Shown: positions 1 through 6,589, counted from the stretch's first letter. The stretch is 7,542 nt of DNA from an uncultured Blautia sp. (GCA_900765525.1 CAAFRY010000281.1:1-7542), one strand, 5' to 3'. Numbers and translations: made by a program. The notes: generated from the letters alone by a model not told the origin.

Positions 1-14
1 CCCGCCGCAGGTGG

Positions 15-41
15 AGAATCCTGCAAAGCAGGATTCTTTTT
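15..41 (+). terminator. Rho-independent terminator or attenuator upstream of the ABC ATPase gene
   Basis: A perfect 10-bp stem (15-24 pairing with 28-37, arms AGAATCCTGC and GCAGGATTCT) closes on an AAA loop and runs into a five-T tract at 37-41. This is the classic layout of an intrinsic terminator on the plus strand. It probably ends an upstream gene that lies off the left edge. It sits only 35 bases before the ATPase start and no convincing promoter is seen between the two. It could therefore instead act as an attenuator in the ATPase leader. The best -10-like box (CATAAT, 42-47) has no matching -35. Confidence 0.8.
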
Positions 42-64
42 CATAATAGGGGTGAAAAACAAAA

Positions 65-76
65 AGGAGGATTCTT
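65..76 (+). promoter_or_regulatory. Ribosome binding site of the ABC ATPase, inside a duplicated 9-mer
   Basis: AGGAGG at 65-70 lies six bases before the ATG at 77 and fixes that start. The 9-mer AGGATTCTT at 68-76 also occurs at 30-38, where it forms the 3' arm of the terminator hairpin. The hairpin's 5' arm (15-22) could therefore pair with 68-75 and cover half of the Shine-Dalgarno sequence. The binding site is clear. A regulatory role for the second pairing is only inferred. Confidence 0.75.
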
Positions 77-844
77 ATGGAGGCATTATTAGAGGTTCAA
101 CATATGACAAAGTTTTACGGAAGCAGGTCCAGCCTGACGAAAGCCGTAAATGACATCAGCTTTTTTGTGGAAAAGGGGGAGTTTACCGCAGTGATGGGAG
201 CCAGCGGCTCAGGGAAAACTACGCTTTTAAACTGTATATCTACCATTGACAGGGTAACCAGCGGCCACATTCTGGTGGAAGGGCAGGATATTACCAGACT
301 AAGAGGAAAAAATCTGATGAAGTTCCGCAGGGAGAAAATAGGTTTTATTTTTCAAGAGTTTCATCTTTTGGATACGCTGAATGCTTTTGATAATATTGCG
401 CTGGCCCTCCAGATTCAAAATGTACGGCCTGAAAAAATCAGGTGTCAGGTAAAGGAAATAGCAGAGAAATTAAACATTACAGAGGTTTTGAAAAAATATC
501 CCTACGAAATGTCAGGGGGACAGAAGCAGAGGTGCGCCTGTGCCAGGGCTCTGATTACCAACCCTTCCTTTATTCTGGCGGATGAACCCACCGGGGCCCT
601 GGACTCTCAGAGCGCAGGCATGCTGCTGGGAAGTATGCAGTATATGAACCAGGATTTAGGGGCCACTATTTTGATGGTTACCCATGACGCATTTTCCGCC
701 AGCTATGGGAGAAGAGTGCTGTTCTTAAAGGATGGAAAGCTTTTTCATGAGCTTCGCCGGGGTAAGGAGAGCAGGCATGAATTTTTTAACCAGATTATTC
801 ATGTAATTTCCCTGTTGGGAGGTGACTTGAATCATGTTGTTTAG
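77..844 (+). CDS. ABC transporter ATP-binding protein, BceA-type (peptide-7 exporter family)
   Basis: This is the cytoplasmic ATPase of a two-gene ABC module. It hydrolyses ATP to drive the permease encoded immediately downstream. All the nucleotide-binding motifs are intact: Walker A GASGSGKT at residues 41-48, Q-loop Gln93 in IFQEF, signature SGGQKQR at 146-152, Walker B ILADE at 166-170 with catalytic Glu170, D-loop GALD at 173-176 and switch His203. The length of 255 residues and the C-terminal tail after about residue 225, rich in basic residues, fit BceA/PsdA/VraD proteins better than the shorter LolD/MacB type. The start has AGGAGG six bases upstream. The gene overlaps the permease gene by 11 bases, which implies translational coupling. 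BceAB-type modules usually sense and remove peptide antibiotics such as bacitracin from the cell wall cycle. The actual substrate cannot be read from the sequence. Confidence 0.92.
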   Translation: MEALLEVQHMTKFYGSRSSLTKAVNDISFFVEKGEFTAVMGASGSGKTTLLNCISTIDRVTSGHILVEGQDITRLRGKNLMKFRREKIGFIFQEFHLLDTLNAFDNIALALQIQNVRPEKIRCQVKEIAEKLNITEVLKKYPYEMSGGQKQRCACARALITNPSFILADEPTGALDSQSAGMLLGSMQYMNQDLGATILMVTHDAFSASYGRRVLFLKDGKLFHELRRGKESRHEFFNQIIHVISLLGGDLNHVV

Positions 845-2840
845 CCTTTCTGTAAAGAATTTTAAGAAAAGCCTGCGGGATTATTCCATCTATTTCTTTA
901 CCATGATTCTGGGGATTTCTGTATTTTATATTTTTAACGCTATTGAAACCCAGACCGCTATGATGGATGTGAACCAGATAAAAGCAGCTATTGTCAGCAC
1001 TATGAACGGTGTACTGGAGGGAGTCAGCGTCTTTGTGTCTCTGGTTTTGGGATACCTGATTGTATATGCCAGCCGTTTTATGCTGAAAAAGCGGAAAAAG
1101 GAATTCGGGATTTATTTGACCCTGGGTATGGGCCGTGTAAGGCTGGCAGGTATTTTATGGCTGGAAACCATTTGGATGGGACTGATTTCCCTGGCAGTAG
1201 GTTTGGTGCTGGGCGTAGGATTATCTCAGCTTATGTCCCTGGCCGTGTCTAATCTGTTTCAGGCGGATGTGTCCCATTATGTGTTTACTTTTTCACCCAA
1301 GGCAGCGGCTAAAAGCGTAGGATATTTCCTGGTTATCTATCTGGTGGTAATGGTCTTTGACACAGTAGCGGTAAGCCGTACCAGGCTGGTAAATTTTATC
1401 CATGCAGGAAAGAAAAAGGAAAGGAATTTTTTGAAAAAGCCCTGGCTCTGCGGCCTGGTCTTTCTGGCTGCAGTTTTCATACTGGGAACAGCCTATTATA
1501 ATGTAACGGCTAACCAGGATGCTCTGGCTACAGAGATGGATGTGCTGACGCAGGTGATACTGGGAATCATAGGCACTTTTTTGATTTTTTGGTCTCTGTC
1601 CGGATTTTTCATGGCAGCGGCAGGAAGACTGCACAGGACTTATTATAAAGGATTAAATTCCTTTGTGTGCGGGGAAATTTCCAACCGGTTAAATTCTACG
1701 GTTATGGCTTTAAGCGTTATCTGCCTGTTGGTGTTTATGACCATATGCCTTTTGTTTTCTGCCATAGCCAGGAAGGATTATAAGGATAAGCAGGCTCTGA
1801 AGCTGGCTCCGGTTTCTATCTCTATGAGTAAGATTTTAGAGGGAGAGACAGACCGGGATATTGAGGCGGTTTTTCGGGAGCAGCAGGTAGACACGGACAT
1901 TTTTGAAAAATTATGCAGTGTGTATACATATAAAAAAGAAGGAGTTACCAATGCTGCAGTGACAGGCTATACTCATGGTGCAGAGGACTATTACGGGAAG
2001 CTGTTTGATGAAGAGAACGTGGAGATGATGGGAGTGGAGGAATATAACCGGGCAGCCAGGGTATATGGACTTCCCACTTATAGCCTGAAGGAGGATGAGT
2101 ATCTTGTAGTAGCCAACCAGGAAAGTGCGGTAAGCCGTTTTAATCGGGGACTTTCTCAGGGGAAAACCATTGAAATACAGGGAAAAACCTATAGACCAGC
2201 CAAAAGTTCCTGTCAGGAAGGGTATCTGATGATGAATTATGACTTCTATAATATGGGGATTTTGTTGGTGCCTGACAGTGTAGAGTTTCAGAAGGAGGAG
2301 CGGTATTCCAACTATGTCATTGCAGATTACAGGGATAAAAGCAAGGCTTTCTGCCAGAAAATGGACCAGGAGTTTTCTTATCAGCTGAATCCCCAGGACA
2401 GCAGCGGGGAGCCGGTGCATGTCAGTACCCAGTCCCGGATATTCGATGACACCATCGGAAGCAGCGCCATGTATATTTTTCTGGGATTGTATCTGGGAAT
2501 CTGTTTCCTGATTTCCGGGGCAGCAGTTCTGGCCCTGAAGATTCTCTCTGACAGCGCAGACAGCAGGGAAAAATACATGATTCTCCAGAAGCTGGGCTGC
2601 AGCCATAGGGAAATCCGGAAGGCTCTGAGAAAGCAGAACAGTATTCTTTTTCTCTTACCGCTGCTGCTGGCTCTTATCCATTCTCTCTTTGGAATCCAGG
2701 TGTGTAAGGAGATTCTGGCTATTTACGGCACCCAGGGAGATGCTTTGGCTCTTAGCATCACCGCAGGGCTGGTGGTCTTTATTTACGGGGGATATTTCCT
2801 TCTGGCTCATTGGGGAAGTGTGAAGATTGTGAGAGAGTAA
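834..2840 (+). CDS. ABC transporter permease, BceB-type (FtsX/MacB-like domains)
   Basis: This is the membrane partner of the preceding ATPase. The 668 residues show the ten-helix BceB layout. Helices lie near residues 17-37, 60-84, 104-130, 160-180, 204-222, 238-263 and 289-311, then a large extracytoplasmic domain spans about 313-540, then helices near 544-571, 603-622 and 637-659. Two FtsX-like cytoplasmic motifs are visible: KKRKKEFGIYLTLGMGR at 85-101 after helix 2, and SREKYMILQKLGCSHREIRK at 577-596 after helix 8. The duplicated motif and the domain between helices 7 and 8 are hallmarks of the family. That domain is thought to bind the peptide or target and the partner histidine kinase. 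Translation starts within the ATPase gene, eight bases after GGGAGGTGA (817-825). The neighbouring sensor kinase and response regulator typical of the family are not in this window. Family assignment is firm. The inducer and substrate are unknown. Confidence 0.9.
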   Translation: MLFSLSVKNFKKSLRDYSIYFFTMILGISVFYIFNAIETQTAMMDVNQIKAAIVSTMNGVLEGVSVFVSLVLGYLIVYASRFMLKKRKKEFGIYLTLGMGRVRLAGILWLETIWMGLISLAVGLVLGVGLSQLMSLAVSNLFQADVSHYVFTFSPKAAAKSVGYFLVIYLVVMVFDTVAVSRTRLVNFIHAGKKKERNFLKKPWLCGLVFLAAVFILGTAYYNVTANQDALATEMDVLTQVILGIIGTFLIFWSLSGFFMAAAGRLHRTYYKGLNSFVCGEISNRLNSTVMALSVICLLVFMTICLLFSAIARKDYKDKQALKLAPVSISMSKILEGETDRDIEAVFREQQVDTDIFEKLCSVYTYKKEGVTNAAVTGYTHGAEDYYGKLFDEENVEMMGVEEYNRAARVYGLPTYSLKEDEYLVVANQESAVSRFNRGLSQGKTIEIQGKTYRPAKSSCQEGYLMMNYDFYNMGILLVPDSVEFQKEERYSNYVIADYRDKSKAFCQKMDQEFSYQLNPQDSSGEPVHVSTQSRIFDDTIGSSAMYIFLGLYLGICFLISGAAVLALKILSDSADSREKYMILQKLGCSHREIRKALRKQNSILFLLPLLLALIHSLFGIQVCKEILAIYGTQGDALALSITAGLVVFIYGGYFLLAHWGSVKIVRE

Positions 2841-2915
2841 AACCTCTCTGGATAAGGATACACATTGGTTTTGAATTTTTGAAAATATAGAGAAAAGATG
2901 TAAGGATAAATAGAA

Positions 2916-2960
2916 AAGGGGCTGTGGCACCTATTAAAATAGATGCTACAGCCTTGTTTC
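2916..2960. terminator. Bidirectional terminator between convergent genes
   Basis: A 34-base inverted repeat (2920-2953) folds into about 16 pairs. Outer arms GGCTGT/ACAGCC and inner arms GCA/TGC and CTATT/AATAG surround a two- to four-base loop, with one G-T and one C-A position. On the plus strand it is followed by TTGTTT, about 80 bases after the permease stop. On the minus strand it begins 11 bases after the GntR stop and is followed by CCTTTTCTATTT. A-rich and T-rich flanks on both sides suit termination in both directions, and the minus-strand direction looks slightly stronger. The rest of the 2841-2964 gap shows nothing else. Confidence 0.8.
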
Positions 2961-2964
2961 GTAC

Positions 2965-3747
2965 TTATTGTGAGATGATATGAACCGCTTTATTGGCAGG
3001 ATTTTTTATTTTCAGGTGTTCCTTGTTGTCTGTAGATATAACATAGGAAGTATTTGCCCCGTTTAAAATACTGATGGAAAAATGTATGGGCGTGTGATTT
3101 TCGTCATAAACAATTTTAAAAATATCGAATACAGGGTCCCCTTCCTGGCAATGTAAATACCCGGCTTCTTCTTTACTGGCTTTTCGGACCTTTATAACCT
3201 TTTCAGAATTTACCATATTTACATGATAAAAATTGGTTAAAATTTGATAGACGGAAAAATCGCCCTTTAAATAGTTCTCAATATCCGGGTAGCGTTCAGC
3301 AGGGATATAGCAGGTGTCAATAAACATCTCCGTGCCGTCAGAACTGAGAAGTCTTTTGATTTCTATAATTTGGCTCTCAGGAGGGAGGGAAAGATAACCC
3401 GCAACTTTCATGGAAGGTACATATTTTTTTAAAGAAAGCATCTGGGAGGAAGTTTTTTTATTTAAGTCTTCCATAGTGTCATGAAATCCCTTTATTACGT
3501 TTAGCTGAAGGCGGAGATTTGTGTCCAGGACAAAAGTTCCTTTACCTTGCTTTTTAACTAATATTTTCTTATCACATAATTCTTTTACCGCCCGTCTTAC
3601 TGTAATGCGGCTTACCTTATAAATGGATTCCAACTCCGTTTCCGTGGGAAGTTTATCTCCTCTTTTGTAGGTTTGGTTCCTGATATTTTCTATAATAGCG
3701 TCCATCAATTGTTCATATAACGGTTTCATCCCGTTTTGTTCCAGCAT
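2965..3747 (-). CDS. GntR-family (HutC/UTRA) transcriptional regulator, FrlR-like
   Basis: This is a DNA-binding repressor or activator of the HutC subfamily. The N-terminal winged helix-turn-helix covers about residues 8-74, beginning PLYEQLMDAI and containing LPTETELESIYKVSRITVRRA and KQGKGTFV, all strongly typical of GntR proteins. The effector-binding UTRA domain runs from about 90 to 240. The effector is probably a phosphorylated sugar or amino-sugar derivative, as in other HutC members. The 260-residue length is normal for a full protein of this family plus a short tail. The start at 3747 has GGAG 11 bases upstream. A later Met at residue 7 is possible but would trim the first helix. 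The gene follows the kinase gene on the same strand after a 213-base gap and has its own consensus promoter. Its position next to a FrlD-like kinase suggests it controls the fructosamine genes as B. subtilis FrlR does. That role is inferred from context. Confidence 0.9.
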   Translation of the reverse strand: MLEQNGMKPLYEQLMDAIIENIRNQTYKRGDKLPTETELESIYKVSRITVRRAVKELCDKKILVKKQGKGTFVLDTNLRLQLNVIKGFHDTMEDLNKKTSSQMLSLKKYVPSMKVAGYLSLPPESQIIEIKRLLSSDGTEMFIDTCYIPAERYPDIENYLKGDFSVYQILTNFYHVNMVNSEKVIKVRKASKEEAGYLHCQEGDPVFDIFKIVYDENHTPIHFSISILNGANTSYVISTDNKEHLKIKNPANKAVHIISQ

Positions 3748-3811
3748 ATCGATATAATCTCCAATTCTTTTGCTATTTTAGATGTATGTTATGTTTGTCC
3801 ATTTATCTCCC

Positions 3812-3829
3812 TATCATTATATAGTGATA
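3812..3829. promoter_or_regulatory. Candidate operator (near-palindrome over the -10 box)
   Basis: The 18-base sequence reads TATCATTATATAGTGATA on the plus strand and matches its own reverse complement at 16 of 18 positions (TATCA, N8, TGATA with a near-symmetric centre). It covers the whole -10 box of the GntR promoter, so a dimer bound there would block RNA polymerase. The GntR protein itself is the obvious candidate for autoregulation. Binding is inferred. No second copy was found in the window, and the main operon promoter lies outside it. Confidence 0.5.
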
Positions 3830-3844
3830 AAACAGCATTGTCAA
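3816..3844 (-). promoter_or_regulatory. Consensus sigma-A promoter of the GntR regulator gene
   Basis: On the minus strand TTGACA (3844-3839) and TATAAT (3821-3816) are both perfect consensus hexamers with exactly 17 bases between them. Transcription would start near 3809, giving a leader of about 60 bases before the GntR start codon. Such a strong core promoter in front of a regulator usually needs repression, which fits the palindrome lying over the -10 box. The promoter means the regulator can be expressed apart from the transporter-kinase operon. Confidence 0.88.
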
Positions 3845-3870
3845 TTTAATGGCAAGACCCCTGACAGAAT

Positions 3871-3896
3871 ATAAAGAGGAAAATCGATTCCTTTAT
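3871..3896. repeat. Imperfect inverted repeat between the kinase gene and the GntR promoter
   Basis: ATAAA-GA-GGAA and TTCCTTTAT form nine pairs with a two-base bulge around the six-base loop AATCGA. It lies 65 bases after the kinase stop and 26 bases upstream of the GntR -35 box. It could stabilise the 3' end of the kinase transcript or be a protein-binding site. It lacks a following T-run and is AT-rich, so it is a poor terminator. The rest of 3845-3960 shows no gene and no clear terminator for the kinase operon. Confidence 0.3.
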
Positions 3897-3960
3897 CCAA
3901 GTTCCAGTGAGAGGAAATCTAATTAACAGTAAAACACCGGAATACGGCAAGGAAGGAACG

Positions 3961-4779
3961 CTAATCCTTCAAGGGATGGGGATGTCCGAAACCGCCGTGT
4001 ATGGTACAGGTCAGAGCTGCCTTTTGGGCTGCATAAGTCAAAGAATCCTGCATATTTTTAGAGTCTGTGTACTTTGTCAGGAATCCTGCAATGAAGCTGT
4101 CTCCGGCCCCCATGGTGTCAATGGCCTCCACCTTTATGACAGGCTGTGAGTAGAAATCTTTTCCGTCATAGAAAAGGGCTCCTTTGGCTCCCATAGTGAC
4201 GCCACTGATTTTAGTGCCAAGGGTAAAGGCATGTTTTAATAAGTCCTGACATTGATGCAAATCCAGATGCGAACCAGAGAAAAAACCGTAAGTCAGATAG
4301 GGGCATACCTTTTCCAGATAGTCCGGCTGAAAATTATCAGAGAAATCAAAGCTGACCTGGCAAAGTTTAGCCAAAGTGGGAAGCTCATACTCTATATTGG
4401 AATAGCAGCTGGTGTGGCATAGGTCATACTTTTTGATAAGGTCCATATCTTCCTGAGTGAGACAGATACGGAACAGATGTTGACAGCTGTCACGTTTTCC
4501 CGGACGGAATACACGGTCTCCTTTTTCCAGACAAACCTGTGGCTGCCCGGAATGGGCATAGACTTTTCTGGAACGGGAAAAATCCACTCCCTCAAGCTCA
4601 AGACAATGCTGTATCCAGGCGGCTTTGTCATCATCTCCGAAGATACCTATATATGACACAAAATCAGCGCCGTTCTTTTTACAGTTTACCGCTACATTTA
4701 CGGCATTGCCTCCGGGGTAAAAAACTTTTTCATCTATATAGCAATCTGCTACATTATCACCTACAGCGATTAGTTTCAT
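3961..4779 (-). CDS. frlD: PfkB-family sugar kinase, probable fructoselysine 6-kinase
   Basis: The enzyme probably phosphorylates the 6-hydroxyl of an Amadori product such as fructoselysine using ATP in the cytoplasm, so that a deglycase can split it into glucose 6-phosphate and the free amine. It is a ribokinase-fold protein of 272 residues, close to the usual FrlD length. Visible motifs are GDN at 7-9, the substrate-binding GGNAVNVAVNC at 23-33, DRVF at 88-91, FDFSD at 144-148, VTMGAKGA at 194-201, and the anion-hole/catalytic signature DTMGAGDSFIAGFL at 221-234 with catalytic base Asp227. The motifs GDN, GGNAVNVAV, DRVF, FDFSD and IDTMGAGDSFIAGFL, plus the terminal HGGFG, match what I recall of E. 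coli FrlD. The start has AAAGGA eight bases upstream. The permease gene ends 17 bases before, so the two genes are in one operon. Twelve cysteines are present, which is high. A related kinase for another glycated amino acid (FraD-like) remains possible. Confidence 0.8.
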   Translation of the reverse strand: MKLIAVGDNVADCYIDEKVFYPGGNAVNVAVNCKKNGADFVSYIGIFGDDDKAAWIQHCLELEGVDFSRSRKVYAHSGQPQVCLEKGDRVFRPGKRDSCQHLFRICLTQEDMDLIKKYDLCHTSCYSNIEYELPTLAKLCQVSFDFSDNFQPDYLEKVCPYLTYGFFSGSHLDLHQCQDLLKHAFTLGTKISGVTMGAKGALFYDGKDFYSQPVIKVEAIDTMGAGDSFIAGFLTKYTDSKNMQDSLTYAAQKAALTCTIHGGFGHPHPLKD

Positions 4780-4796
4780 AAAATCATCCTTTCTGT

Positions 4797-5639
4797 TTAT
4801 CCTTTTACACTTCCGGCTGTAATACCTCGGATAAAACTTTTTTGCATAAAAATAAATAGTAGAGTAATAGGCAGGCAGGCGATGACCATGCCGGCCATTA
4901 CAACGCCCCAGTTAGTCATCAGTCCGTCTGAGAACACCATTAAGCCTACGGGAATTGTCTGCCTTTCTGAGGAGTCGATAAACATGGTGGCAAAAATAAA
5001 TTCATTCCAGGAGTAGTAGGCCGTCATGATGATAACAGTGGAAATAATAGGTTTTGACAGAGGCAGATATATTTTTCTGTAAATTTGGAAGAAGGTAGCT
5101 CCGTCTATAATGGAGGACTCTTCCAGCTCCTTTGGAACTCCAATAAAGAAGGAGCGCACCAACATTACCGATACAGGAAGGCGGAAAGCAATATAGGGTA
5201 GAATCAGGGCAAAATAAGTGTCCTTGATTCCCAGGTTTTTAAGCAGCATATACAGAGGAAGCAGGCATACCTGGGGGGATAAAAGCAAGCCGCCCATAAT
5301 CAGCAAAAAGCATAAGGCTGCAAGGCGGTTTTTCATCTGACATATGCCATATGCTGCAAAAGTGGAGATAAGCACTACTCCTAAAATGGTTCCGGCGCTT
5401 ACAATAAGGGAGTTGATAAAGTAATTGGAAATTCCTTTTTCCCAGGCTGTTACATAGTTTTCAAACAACCATTCTCCAGGCAGTCCCCAAACATCATTGA
5501 AAATCCCGTTATAATCTTTAAAAGAGGACATGACAATCCAGAACATAGGGTAGATAATCATAACAGCCAATAAAATCAGAAGAATCAACCAAAAGATTTC
5601 TCCTGGCCCCATTCGGTTCAGTTTGCTTTTTTTCTTCAT
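4797..5639 (-). CDS. Carbohydrate ABC transporter permease, MalG/CUT1 type (FrlM-like)
   Basis: This is the second of two inner-membrane permeases that form the channel of a CUT1-family importer. The 280 residues show six helices near 15-37, 73-97, 107-130, 141-161, 199-221 and 243-265. The EAA loop that docks with the ATPase is clear at about 171-197 (ELEESSIIDGATFFQIYRKI, then YLPLSKP). The C-terminus QKSFIRGITAGSVKG is the standard MalG-type ending. AAGGAGG (5656-5650) lies inside the end of the upstream permease gene, ten bases before the ATG, and only two bases separate the genes, so expression is coupled. No ATPase gene follows. The partner is probably a shared MsmX-type ATPase, as known for B. 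subtilis FrlONM. Substrate is inferred from the adjacent FrlD-like kinase. Confidence 0.9.
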   Translation of the reverse strand: MKKKSKLNRMGPGEIFWLILLILLAVMIIYPMFWIVMSSFKDYNGIFNDVWGLPGEWLFENYVTAWEKGISNYFINSLIVSAGTILGVVLISTFAAYGICQMKNRLAALCFLLIMGGLLLSPQVCLLPLYMLLKNLGIKDTYFALILPYIAFRLPVSVMLVRSFFIGVPKELEESSIIDGATFFQIYRKIYLPLSKPIISTVIIMTAYYSWNEFIFATMFIDSSERQTIPVGLMVFSDGLMTNWGVVMAGMVIACLPITLLFIFMQKSFIRGITAGSVKG

Positions 5640-5641
5640 GT

Positions 5642-6523
5642 CTAATCTTCCTCCTTACTTCCGATGGTAAAAAACTGAATACTGGAGAGAACTGCAGTAA
5701 TGACAAAAATAAGCAAGGCAATAGCGGAAGCATAGCCCATGTCATTTTTTACCACACCTGTCTGATACATATGCAGGGCAAGAGTCATAGTGGAAGTTCC
5801 CGGCCCTCCGCCTGTCAGAATATAAGGCTCATTGAAAACCGTAAAAGCTCCTACAACAGTAATCACCATGGTAACAAAAAACATCTGCTTTACCTGGGGA
5901 ACCGTAATGGTAAAAAATTGTCTTATTTTACCGGCTCCATCCATTTCTGCTGCTTCGTATAAATCCCTGGGAATTTTTTGGATAGCCACAATAAACAGCA
6001 TGGTTACATAGCCTGTACTTTGCCATTGAGATACAGCGATAACGGCATACATAGCAATACTGCTTTTTCCAAGCCAGATATTGGAAAGTCCGTCTAATCC
6101 TATTAACTGGAGAAAGCTATTTAAAAGTCCCATTTGGGGATTGTAGACAAATTCAAACAGCAGACATACTACAGTCATGGAGAGAAGAGTGGGGATAAAA
6201 AAAGTAGTGCGGAAAAAGGAGGAGCATTTCTGAAATACTCTGTCTTCCAGCACTGCCGCCAAAACCAAACCGAAACCTACCTGGATGATTACTGATATAA
6301 TTGCGTACAGCACATTATTTTTTATGCAGGTGAGTATTATTTCATCGGAAAAAAGTTTAGCAAAATTGGCGAGGCCTACAAAATCCTTTGTGACTGCAGA
6401 CAGAGTAAAGGACTGAAAGCTATAATAAATATTCATTATTAAAGGGTAATAAACAAAAAGACATAGCATTAAAATACAGGGCAAAATATATAAAAAAGCC
6501 TGTTTATTTCTTTTTCTGACCAT
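5642..6523 (-). CDS. Carbohydrate ABC transporter permease, MalF/CUT1 type (FrlN-like)
   Basis: This is the first permease of the importer. It has 293 residues when started at 6523. A longer reading from 6577 would add 18 residues, but those bases form the intergenic hairpin and contain the ribosome binding site itself, so the shorter start is preferred. Its N-terminus MVRKRNKQAFLYILPC, a positive patch before the first helix, is typical. Helices lie near residues 9-31, 68-93, 108-127, 155-180, 214-235 and 264-287. The EAA loop is at 187-212 (LYEAAEMDGAGKIRQFFTIT). LTGGGPGTSTMTLALHMYQ at 236-254 is a common MalF-type motif. It pairs with the MalG-type protein encoded two bases downstream and with the binding protein encoded 66 bases upstream. 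The substrate is probably a fructosamine, inferred from the kinase. Confidence 0.9.
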   Translation of the reverse strand: MVRKRNKQAFLYILPCILMLCLFVYYPLIMNIYYSFQSFTLSAVTKDFVGLANFAKLFSDEIILTCIKNNVLYAIISVIIQVGFGLVLAAVLEDRVFQKCSSFFRTTFFIPTLLSMTVVCLLFEFVYNPQMGLLNSFLQLIGLDGLSNIWLGKSSIAMYAVIAVSQWQSTGYVTMLFIVAIQKIPRDLYEAAEMDGAGKIRQFFTITVPQVKQMFFVTMVITVVGAFTVFNEPYILTGGGPGTSTMTLALHMYQTGVVKNDMGYASAIALLIFVITAVLSSIQFFTIGSKEED

Positions 6524-6529
6524 AGACTT

Positions 6530-6536
6530 CCTCCTC
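6530..6536 (-). promoter_or_regulatory. Ribosome binding site that decides the first permease start
   Basis: On the minus strand GAGGAGG (6536-6530) is followed after six bases by the ATG at 6523. This near-perfect Shine-Dalgarno sequence places the start 18 codons inside the longest open frame. An ATG that overlaps the site (6538-6536) and the one at 6577 have no comparable signal upstream. Confidence 0.85.
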
Positions 6537-6548
6537 ATGTATATTGAT

Positions 6549-6575
6549 GGGGCTGCCGCATTATGCGATAGCCCC
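6549..6575 (-). other. Intercistronic hairpin between binding-protein and permease genes
   Basis: A 27-base inverted repeat has outer arms GGGGCT/AGCCCC and inner arms CGCA/TGCG around a three-base loop, with one mismatch and one wobble between the arms. It starts 15 bases after the binding-protein stop codon on the minus strand. No T-run follows, so it is not a full intrinsic terminator. Such hairpins after binding-protein genes commonly protect the upstream message from 3' decay, giving more binding protein than permease. That role is inferred here. The 66-base gap holds no promoter that I can see. Confidence 0.7.
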
Positions 6576-6589
6576 AAGCCAGGTTTTGC

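Noticed and set aside
2..46. Possible C-terminal end of an upstream coding frame (PPQVENPAKQDSFS then TAA)
   Set aside because: Fourteen codons at the window edge cannot be assigned, and the frame runs straight through the terminator hairpin, which argues against it.
1911..2606. 231-codon open frame on the minus strand
   Set aside because: It lies entirely inside the permease gene on the opposite strand, has low-complexity unfamily-like sequence and no ribosome binding site. It is a shadow of the permease reading frame.
2832..2849. Six-base inverted repeat AGAGAG/CTCTCT around the permease stop codon
   Set aside because: The stem is short, the loop contains the stop codon and no T-run follows. 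The hairpin at 2920-2953 is a far better terminator.
3746..3755. Perfect 10-base palindrome ATATCGATAT at the GntR start codon
   Set aside because: It is short and AT-rich, expected by chance at this base composition, and differs from the palindrome over the promoter.
3773..3802. Nine-codon minus-strand open frame (MDKHNIHLK) in the leader of the GntR gene, preceded by GGGAG
   Set aside because: The GGGAG lies at 3811-3807, right at the predicted transcription start near 3809, so the transcript would probably lack a usable ribosome binding site. The peptide shows no attenuation-like codon run.
3877..3892. Possible CcpA cre-like sequence around AATCGATT
   Set aside because: Only the right half fits the cre pattern. 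The left half lacks the TG required, so the match is not better than chance.
3907..4149. 80-codon plus-strand open frame starting in the gap before the kinase 3' end
   Set aside because: Most of it is antisense to the conserved kinase C-terminus and the product resembles no family. GAGAGGAAATCT before it is not placed as a good start signal.
6524..6577. N-terminal extension of the first permease (18 residues starting MGLSHNAAA)
   Set aside because: The bases encode the intergenic hairpin and the GAGGAGG site that serves the ATG at 6523. The extension is not typical of MalF-type N-termini.
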